Shown here in pieces: positions 37,043 to 46,095 of a stretch of DNA of 46,095 bases. Made by a program: the position numbers and the translations under genes. The number at the start of each line of letters is the position of its first letter. Positions within the stretch are counted from its first letter, which is position 1. Source of the stretch: Nocardioides sp. (GTDB lineage: Bacteria; Actinomycetota; Actinomycetes; Propionibacteriales; Nocardioidaceae); assembly GCA_030698375.1 (NCBI GenBank), contig JAUYLL010000048.1, positions 1 through 46,095 of the forward strand. The letters run 5' to 3'. Under the pieces are notes generated by a model. That model was not told the DNA's origin, made no database searches, and worked only from the letters and a program-made list of their open reading frames with translations.

Positions 37043-37077
37043 ATGTCCAGCAGACCCCGAAGACCTGGGCGCACCAG

Positions 37078-37081
<4 letters not shown>
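37043..37081 (+). CDS. possible leaderless 12-codon ORF coupled to the CNNM/CorC gene
   Basis: ATG at 37043, seven bases after TATGCT, encodes MSSRPRRPGRTR and stops at a TGA overlapping the downstream GTG (GTGA, 37078-37081). There is no Shine-Dalgarno for the downstream gene apart from GACCTGGG, so coupling is plausible. The peptide is strongly basic. Predicted only. Confidence 0.4.
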
Positions 37082-39451
<2,370 letters not shown>

Positions 39452-39461
39452 GGTCGGACGG

Positions 39462-39971
39462 GTGCCCACCATCGGAGTCTCGATCGCCGTGCCCGAGCCC
39501 TGGGCGGCGCAGCTTCAGGACTACCGCACGCGGCTGGGTGACGCGACGGCGACGCTGATCCCGACGCACATCACCCTCGTGCCTCCGCTGGAGCTGGCCG
39601 AGGACGCCCTCGCCGGCGTCGAGGACCAGCTGACGGCGGCGGCCGCCGCATTCGCCCCCTTCCGGGTGCACCTGCGCGGGACGGCCACCTTCCGGCCGGT
39701 CTCGCCCGTCGTGTTCATCGCCCTCGCCGAGGGCATCAGCCAGTGCGAGCAGCTCGCCGCCCGGCTGAGGACGGGACCGCTCGCGGTCGACCTCGAGCAC
39801 CCGTACCACCCGCATGTGACGATCGCGCACCACCTCGACGACGCGGCGCTGGACCGCGCGTTCGAGGAGCAGGCGGGCTTCGAGTGCGCCTTCACCTGCG
39901 ACCACTTCTGGCTCTACCGGCACGATCCCGACACCGGGTGGGTGCCGACGGCGCGCTTCGAGCTGGGGTGA
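39462..39971 (+). CDS. 2H phosphoesterase (2'-5' RNA ligase-like)
   Basis: A 169-residue protein with the two His-x-Thr motifs of the 2H superfamily: HIT at 36-38 (in IPTHITLVPP) and HVT at 118-120 (in HPYHPHVTIAHHL). The spacing and small size fit LigT/CPDase-like 2H enzymes, which open 2',3'-cyclic phosphates or join 2'-5' RNA ends. The substrate is unknown. The position directly after trpS is suggestive of RNA-related work but not proof. The GTG at 39462 is supported by TAGGGT seven bases upstream. Confidence 0.85.
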   Translation: MPTIGVSIAVPEPWAAQLQDYRTRLGDATATLIPTHITLVPPLELAEDALAGVEDQLTAAAAAFAPFRVHLRGTATFRPVSPVVFIALAEGISQCEQLAARLRTGPLAVDLEHPYHPHVTIAHHLDDAALDRAFEEQAGFECAFTCDHFWLYRHDPDTGWVPTARFELG

Positions 39972-39974
39972 TGC

Positions 39975-40928
39975 TCAGCGTGCGTCGAAAAGACGCACGA
40001 CGTACCGGCGCTTGACCGTGTTCGTGGTCCCGCGGACCCGGATGTTCGACACGGTGACCCGGTGGGCCCGGTTGGCGCGAGCGCGCATGTCCCAGGCGAC
40101 CGTGTTCGGGCCGGCGCCGTCCACAGGGGTGTGCCGGACGAGCTTCAGGAAGCGTCCACCGACGAGGCGGACGCGCACCTTCGCCTGGCTGAAGTCGTGA
40201 GCGCGCTTGGTGGAGCTGAGCGACCAGCGTCCGCTGGGCTCCACCTGGTTCGGGAACCACCCGGCGGTCGGCCACCCGATCCACCGCGGGGTCGCTCGAC
40301 CGGACCGGGGCTTGGTCACCACGATCAGCGCGTTGGCGATGTCGGTGCTGCCGGTGCCCATCACGGCGGTGGCCGGGTTGAGGATCCAGCGGCGGTGGGC
40401 GACGGCGTAGTTGTTGTCGTCCTCGTCGTCCATGTACTGGTCGATCGCTCGCCCCGAGGGGATCGAGGGATGGCGCAGGGCCAGGTTGCCGGTCTGGGCG
40501 CCCTTGTTCCCCTTCGTGGTCCAGCAGCGCCAGTTGCGAGGCGGGTAGTGCGAGAGGCTCCGGTTCGCCCCCATGATGAGAGCAGCTTCCTGGGCGCGTC
40601 GGTTCTGGAAGCGGGTGAAGCGGATCGGGTCGAGACCGCCCATCGCGCGTGCGAAGTTCACCGCCTTCCGGGTCGCCCGCCGGGACTTCTTCGACACGGC
40701 GCCGGCGCGGCACCCCTCGTAGCTTCCGGTCCAGCGGGTCGGCACCTCCATGGTGGGTGCGTAGCGGGTGCGGAAGGCGTGGCGCACCGCGGCCTTGCTG
40801 GTGTTGTCGATGTGGTGGCCGCTGGCGACGAGCGTCGTGTCGTCGGCGGGCGTGCCGCCCGTCAGCCAGGTGGTGAGCACGAGAGCCAGAACGGCGAGGA
40901 GCGCGGCGGGACGAGTGGTGTGCTTCAA
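39975..40928 (-). CDS. secreted CAP (SCP/PR1)-domain protein
   Basis: A 317-residue exported protein. The signal peptide is KHTTRPAALLAVLALVLTTW with cleavage near TPADDT. The CAP domain at about 80-205 has ARAMGGLDPIRFTRFQNRRA, SLSHYPPRNWRCWT and the characteristic NNYAVAHRRWILNP. The last 110 or so residues are beta-rich and strongly basic (RRYVVRLFDAR at the end) and match nothing I know. CAP proteins act outside the cell with poorly known biochemical roles. The start is probably the TTG at 40928, the only start codon in front of the signal peptide; there is no strong Shine-Dalgarno. A -10-like TACTGT lies 36 bases upstream. Confidence 0.78.
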   Translation of the reverse strand: MKHTTRPAALLAVLALVLTTWLTGGTPADDTTLVASGHHIDNTSKAAVRHAFRTRYAPTMEVPTRWTGSYEGCRAGAVSKKSRRATRKAVNFARAMGGLDPIRFTRFQNRRAQEAALIMGANRSLSHYPPRNWRCWTTKGNKGAQTGNLALRHPSIPSGRAIDQYMDDEDDNNYAVAHRRWILNPATAVMGTGSTDIANALIVVTKPRSGRATPRWIGWPTAGWFPNQVEPSGRWSLSSTKRAHDFSQAKVRVRLVGGRFLKLVRHTPVDGAGPNTVAWDMRARANRAHRVTVSNIRVRGTTNTVKRRYVVRLFDAR

Positions 40929-40964
40929 GGGTGTCCCAACTGTCGGAGGGCGGACGTGGTCCCG

Positions 40965-40970
40965 ACAGTA
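40965..40970 (-). promoter_or_regulatory. possible -10 hexamer of the CAP-domain gene
   Basis: TACTGT on the minus strand, 36 bases before the TTG start. The leader would be about 30 bases. Confidence 0.4.
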
Positions 40971-40989
40971 CGCCCGCCCACCCGAGTGG

Positions 40990-42072
40990 TCAGGCGGCCC
41001 GGGTCCGTGCGCCTTCCCGCACGACGGCGGCGCAGTGCACCTCGACGAGCGTGGCCGCCGCCACGGGCCAGTCGGGGTGCCGCACCGCCAGAGCGGCTGC
41101 GGCCAGTCGGTCGCGGGTCCCGGGACTGCCGACGAGGGTGGCCACCGAGGTCCGGAGGCCCCGGGGGTCGCCGGGGTCGTAGAGCAGTCCGGTGCGGTCG
41201 TGGCGGACCGCGTCGACCGCACCCCCGGCGGCGGGGGCGATGACGGGGACCCCGCTCGCCTGCGCCTCGCGGACGGCGTGGCAGACGGTCTGGGTCTCCC
41301 CGGGGTGGACGAGCACGTCCAGGGACGCGACCGCGTGGGCGAGGGCGTCGCGGCGCAGCGGGCCGGTCAGCACGACGTCGGGCAAGTGCTCGGCCAGCCA
41401 GGACCGCTCGGACCCGTCCCCGACCACGACCACCCGGGTCCCGGGGACGCGCGCCACCTCGAGGAGCCTGCGTACCTGCTTGCGCCGCTCGAGCGCGCCG
41501 ACGTACCCGACGACCACCCGGGGTCCGCCCGGGCGAGCCTCCCGAGCCCAGTGGGCGTGCAGCAGGGGGTCGCGCATCGCGGGGGAGAAGAGGTCGAGCC
41601 CAACGCCGGGCTGCCACAGCTGGACGTCACGTGCCCCGAGCCCGCGCAGGTGCTCGTACGCCGATCGGGACGGCGCCAGCGTTCGGTCCGCGCGTGCGTA
41701 GACCTCCCGCACCCACCGCTGCCGAGCCCGGTTGGTCACGTCGGTGTGGTGCGAGGCGAGGACCGGGACGCCGAGTCGCCGCGCGGCGACCAGGCCGCAG
41801 CCGCCGAGCACGCCGGGGGAGGGCAGGTGCACCACGTCGGGGCCGAACTTGGCGAGGACCCGGTGGACCGTGCGTGCCGACGCGCCACCGGTGCGGTGCA
41901 CCGGCACCCCGCGGTAGTCGGCCAGGCCGGGCCCGGGAGTGACGACGAGCGCGGTGTGCCCGTTGTCGACCAGGTGGTCCACGGTGTGCCGGACGGCATC
42001 GGTGACCTCGTCGGAGGCCGTGCCGCGGGTGTTTTGTCGGTGGAAGCTGTCGGTGACGATGGCGACGCGCAT
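40990..42072 (-). CDS. family 4-type glycosyltransferase (GT-B fold)
   Basis: A 360-residue retaining glycosyltransferase candidate. The N-terminal acceptor domain starts MRVAIVTDSFHRQNTRGTAS and contains DVVHLPSPGVLGG and VPVLASHHTDV. The donor domain has VVVGYVGALERRKQVRRLLE, VVVVGDGSERSWL, and the nucleotide-sugar motif VLVHPGETQTVCHAVREAQA followed by SGVPVIAPAAGGAVD. It resembles GDP-mannose-dependent mannosyltransferases (MgtA/PimB'-like), but the usual FPSxTETFGxV sequence is VHPGETQTVCHAV, so the donor is uncertain. The ATG at 42072 is preceded by GACGGT-N6, a weak leaderless-type box. It lies downstream of sdhB beyond a hairpin. Confidence 0.85.
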   Translation of the reverse strand: MRVAIVTDSFHRQNTRGTASDEVTDAVRHTVDHLVDNGHTALVVTPGPGLADYRGVPVHRTGGASARTVHRVLAKFGPDVVHLPSPGVLGGCGLVAARRLGVPVLASHHTDVTNRARQRWVREVYARADRTLAPSRSAYEHLRGLGARDVQLWQPGVGLDLFSPAMRDPLLHAHWAREARPGGPRVVVGYVGALERRKQVRRLLEVARVPGTRVVVVGDGSERSWLAEHLPDVVLTGPLRRDALAHAVASLDVLVHPGETQTVCHAVREAQASGVPVIAPAAGGAVDAVRHDRTGLLYDPGDPRGLRTSVATLVGSPGTRDRLAAAALAVRHPDWPVAAATLVEVHCAAVVREGARTRAA

Positions 42073-42098
42073 GGCGTCACCGTCCGCCCCGAAGCTGA

Positions 42099-42131
42099 AC
42101 GCCCCCCGCCCACGAGGTGGACGGGGGGCGT
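42099..42131. terminator. hairpin terminator after sdhB
   Basis: The arms at 42099-42113 and 42117-42131 pair with one C-A mismatch around GAG, including a run of six G-C pairs (CCCCCC/GGGGGG). It separates the sdh operon from the glycosyltransferase gene on the minus strand. Confidence 0.75.
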
Positions 42132-42161
42132 ACGTGGATCTGCGGCTTGGTGCCGCTCTGC

Positions 42162-42905
42162 TCAGTGGCCGTTCTTGAGCGCGGTGCGCAGGTCCTTGTT
42201 GAGCTGGCTGATCACGTCGAGCGGGATCTCCTTGGGGCACGCCGCCGTGCACTCACCGATGTTGGTGCACCCGCCGAAGCCGTCGTGGTCGTGCTGGGCG
42301 ACCATGCTGGCGACGCGGCCGTAGCGCTCGGGCTGTCCCTGGGGGAGCTCACCGAGATGGGTGATCTTCGCCCCGAGGAAGAGCGAGGCGGACCCGTTCG
42401 GGCAGGCCGCGACGCAGGCACCGCAGCCGATGCAGGTCGCGACGTCGAACGCCCGGTCGGCCTTGGCCTTCTCGACCGGCGCGGCGTGCGCGTCGGGTGC
42501 CGAGCCGGTGTTGGCCGAGATGTAGCCGCCGGCCTGGATCATGTTGTCCAGCGGGCTGCGGTCGACGCAGAGGTCCTTGAGCACCGGGAACGCCGAGGCC
42601 CGCCAGGGCTCGATCGTGATCTCGTCGCCGTCCTTGAACGAGCGCATGTGCAGCTGGCAGGTGGTGGTGACCTCGGGGCCGTGCGCCTGACCGTTGATCA
42701 TGAGCCCGCACATGCCGCAGATGCCTTCGCGGCAGTCGGAGTCGAACGCGACGGGCTCCTCGCCCTTCTCGTTGAGCTGCTCGTTCAGCACGTCGAGCAT
42801 CTCGAGGAAGCTCATGTCCTCGGAGATCTCGGTGAGCTGGTAGGTGTGCATGGCTCCGTCGGAGCCAGCATCGGCCTGGCGCCAGATGTTGAGGGTCAGG
42901 TTCAT
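42162..42905 (-). CDS. sdhB: succinate dehydrogenase iron-sulfur subunit
   Basis: A 247-residue electron-transfer subunit of complex II. The plant-type 2Fe-2S cluster is bound by Cys58, Cys63, Cys66 ([12 protein letters not shown]) and Cys83. The C-terminal 4Fe-4S and 3Fe-4S ligands come from [12 protein letters not shown] (158-169) and [12 protein letters not shown] (213-224). The ATG at 42905 is eight bases after the sdhA stop. It belongs to the Sdh1-like class with a single five-helix cytochrome b subunit, so it is more similar to fumarate-reductase-type SdhB than to the E. coli protein. Confidence 0.95.
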   Translation of the reverse strand: MNLTLNIWRQADAGSDGAMHTYQLTEISEDMSFLEMLDVLNEQLNEKGEEPVAFDSDCREGICGMCGLMINGQAHGPEVTTTCQLHMRSFKDGDEITIEPWRASAFPVLKDLCVDRSPLDNMIQAGGYISANTGSAPDAHAAPVEKAKADRAFDVATCIGCGACVAACPNGSASLFLGAKITHLGELPQGQPERYGRVASMVAQHDHDGFGGCTNIGECTAACPKEIPLDVISQLNKDLRTALKNGH

Positions 42906-42913
42906 CGTCGCGC

Positions 42914-44962
<2,049 letters not shown>

Positions 44963-44985
44963 GGGTGCGATCCCTTGCTCGAGGA

Positions 44986-45690
44986 CTACGGGGTGATGAT
45001 GCCGGCGAGGACGGCGAGCGGCACCAGCGAGAAGCCGAGGGCGACGACGATCGCCACGACCCAGCCGGCGGTCTTCGCCCGTGCCCGCGAGGCAGCGGTG
45101 TTGGTGAGGCCGAGGGTCTGCAGGGCGCTCCAGGTGCCGTGGTGCAGGTGCAGGCCGAGTGCCAGCATCGCCACGAGGTAGATCAGCGTCATCCACCACA
45201 GGTCGAAGGTGTCGACCATGAGGAGGTAGGGGTTGTCGGTCTCCCCGCCCGCCGGGTTGATCTTGACGATGGTGAAGTTCAGCAGGTGCCAGACGAGGAA
45301 GACCAGGATGGTCACGCCGCCCCAGCGCATGGTGCGCGAGGAGAGCGAGGAGTGCTGGTTCTTCTTCATGGCGTACTTGACCGGGCGCGCTGTCCGCGCC
45401 CGCCGGGCGAGGAGCAGGGCGGCGCCGACGTGCGCCACGAGGGCGACGATCAGGCCGATCCGCATGATCCAGAGGAAGCCCTCGTAGGGCAGCAGGGGCT
45501 CGCCGAGCTCGCGCAGGTGCTCGGCGTACTCGTTGAACTTCACCTCGCCGCCGAACGCCTTGAGGTTGCCGTACATGTGCCCCAGAACGAAGCCGAGGAA
45601 CAGCAGACCACTGACGGCCATGACGAGCTTGAGGGCGATCGTAGAGCGCGTCGTGCGCGCGCCGCCCTTGACGAGAGTCGGGGTTGCCAC
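44986..45690 (-). CDS. sdhC: succinate dehydrogenase cytochrome b subunit
   Basis: A 234-residue membrane anchor with five helices, the single-polypeptide type that binds heme b and quinone. Conserved His occur in [27 protein letters not shown] and LHLHHGTWS. The start is taken as the GTG at 45690 ([20 protein letters not shown]), which fits the family and lies seven bases after TAGCGT. A GTG three codons earlier (45699) overlaps that hexamer and is unlikely. It is first in the sdhC-sdhA-sdhB operon and divergent from mutA. Confidence 0.92.
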   Translation of the reverse strand: MATPTLVKGGARTTRSTIALKLVMAVSGLLFLGFVLGHMYGNLKAFGGEVKFNEYAEHLRELGEPLLPYEGFLWIMRIGLIVALVAHVGAALLLARRARTARPVKYAMKKNQHSSLSSRTMRWGGVTILVFLVWHLLNFTIVKINPAGGETDNPYLLMVDTFDLWWMTLIYLVAMLALGLHLHHGTWSALQTLGLTNTAASRARAKTAGWVVAIVVALGFSLVPLAVLAGIITP

Positions 45691-45697
45691 GACCGAC

Positions 45698-45703
45698 ACG
45701 CTA
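45698..45703 (-). promoter_or_regulatory. -10 hexamer of the sdhCAB operon, leaderless
   Basis: TAGCGT on the minus strand, seven bases before the GTG at 45690. It decides the sdhC start. Confidence 0.6.
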
Positions 45704-45730
45704 CAACTGAGGCACCGCGTGCTGCGGGGA

Positions 45731-45755
45731 AGGTGATCCTAATAACGTCTCACCT
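45731..45755. repeat. inverted repeat in the sdhC/mutA intergenic region
   Basis: AGGTGA (45731-45736) and TCACCT (45750-45755) are separated by 13 AT-richer bases. It may be an operator upstream of sdhC; the half-sites are short. Confidence 0.3.
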
Positions 45756-45790
45756 GCCGCCACCCCGCGCGCGGCGGCGACGCACCTCTC

Positions 45791-45796
45791 TAGGGT
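45791..45796 (+). promoter_or_regulatory. -10 hexamer of mutA, leaderless
   Basis: TAGGGT, seven bases before the ATG at 45804. Confidence 0.6.
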
Positions 45797-45803
45797 TCGT
45801 CCC

Positions 45804-46095
45804 ATGACCGAAGTCGAAGGCGGGCTGGACGAGCCCACCGAGCTGGAGCCGGAGCAGGGGGCGCTCGACCTCGCCGACGAGGTGGACTCCTGGGACGTCG
45901 CCGACTGGGAGGCCGCCACCGCCGCGGTCCTCCGCAAGGGGCGGCGCCTGGCCGAGGACGCCCCGGACGCCGAGGTGTGGGAGAAGCTGACCCGCACGAC
46001 CCTGGACGGCGTCGCCGTCACCCCCTTGGGCAGGGCGGTCGACCTCGAGGGCCTGGGGACCAGCGGCCGGCCCACCCGGCAGGGCGCGTGGGACA
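45804..46095 (+). CDS. mutA: methylmalonyl-CoA mutase small subunit, 5' part only
   Basis: The first 97 residues are inside the window. The acidic N-terminus (MTEVEGGLDEPTELEPEQG) is followed by DWEAATAAVLRKGRRLAED, WEKLTRTTLDGVAVTPLG and a Gly-rich segment ending TRQGAWD. The phrase L-T-x-TTLDG-xx-V-x-PL at the entrance to the TIM barrel, and the W-x-x-AAAVLRK helix before it, match the small (beta) subunit of methylmalonyl-CoA mutase, the non-B12-binding partner in the heterodimer that links propionyl-CoA to succinyl-CoA. The large subunit gene would be expected downstream. The ATG at 45804 follows TAGGGT by seven bases. Confidence 0.75.
   Translation, partial: MTEVEGGLDEPTELEPEQGALDLADEVDSWDVADWEAATAAVLRKGRRLAEDAPDAEVWEKLTRTTLDGVAVTPLGRAVDLEGLGTSGRPTRQGAWD

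Noticed and set aside
45725..45750. IdeR/DtxR iron box upstream of sdhC
   Set aside because: AAGGTGATCCTAATAA has AGG and CCTAA pieces, but it does not fit the 19-base TTAGGTTAGSCTWACCTAA palindrome well enough.

Overview
The window is very GC-rich (by eye roughly 70%), uses GTG starts freely, and many of its genes appear to be leaderless. Together with a monomeric NADP isocitrate dehydrogenase, a PerM/DUF6350 protein next to purN-purH, DUF3017, a DUF222/HNH gene and a 5-helix succinate dehydrogenase cytochrome b, this points to a chromosomal segment of a high-GC actinobacterium, most likely Nocardioides or a close relative (inference from gene content, no search run). It looks like a normal core chromosome: I see no insertion sequence, prophage, CRISPR array or biosynthetic cluster, and no gene-free stretch over 300 bases.

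Layout. 1-557: 3'-truncated DUF222/HNH gene (-). 700-1787: ACT-domain regulator and peptide deformylase. 1805-1877: short tRNA with anticodon UAA, whose 3' part is overlapped by an acyl-CoA dehydrogenase gene (-). 3253-6618: Bax-inhibitor-like protein, terminator, SGNH hydrolase (-) back to back with cystathionine beta-synthase. 6638-9442: membrane protein (-), a frameshifted secreted protein, TauE/SafE transporter, two-domain VOC protein. 9429-12326: family 2 glycosidase (-) divergent from a glycerophosphodiester phosphodiesterase. 12307-15880: envelope-stress module in which a PspC/LiaF-like gene plus a small membrane gene (-) diverge from a PspC-containing histidine kinase and NarL-type regulator. 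15940-17822: glucose-6-phosphate dehydrogenase and a small membrane protein.

17856-32278 resembles the Mycobacterium tuberculosis uvrD1-M23-sucCD-perM-purN-purH neighbourhood: pcrA, M23 peptidase (-), alpha/beta hydrolase (-), sucCD, kynU with a sigma-like membrane protein (-), perM, purN, purH, folD, DUF3017. 32315-35680: malate dehydrogenase (-) divergent from isocitrate dehydrogenase, with a perfect palindrome between them. 35738-39971: MFS exporter, CNNM/CorC protein, trpS, 2H phosphoesterase. 39975-45690: CAP-domain secreted protein, glycosyltransferase and sdhC-sdhA-sdhB (all -). 45804-end: 5' part of a methylmalonyl-CoA mutase small subunit.

Working together, the window carries much of the TCA cycle (sucCD, mdh, icd, sdhCAB) in separate units, late purine and one-carbon metabolism (purN-purH-folD), and cell-envelope functions (M23 peptidase, PspC/Lia-like signalling, PerM). 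The most notable non-gene signal is a recurrent TAnnnT hexamer placed 6 or 7 bases before the start codon, the signature of leaderless mRNAs. In three places a tiny ORF lies between such a hexamer and a major gene (sucC, mdh, the CNNM gene), with its stop overlapping the start of that gene. Starts below were chosen from these signals, Shine-Dalgarno sequences and family N-termini; all are predictions.
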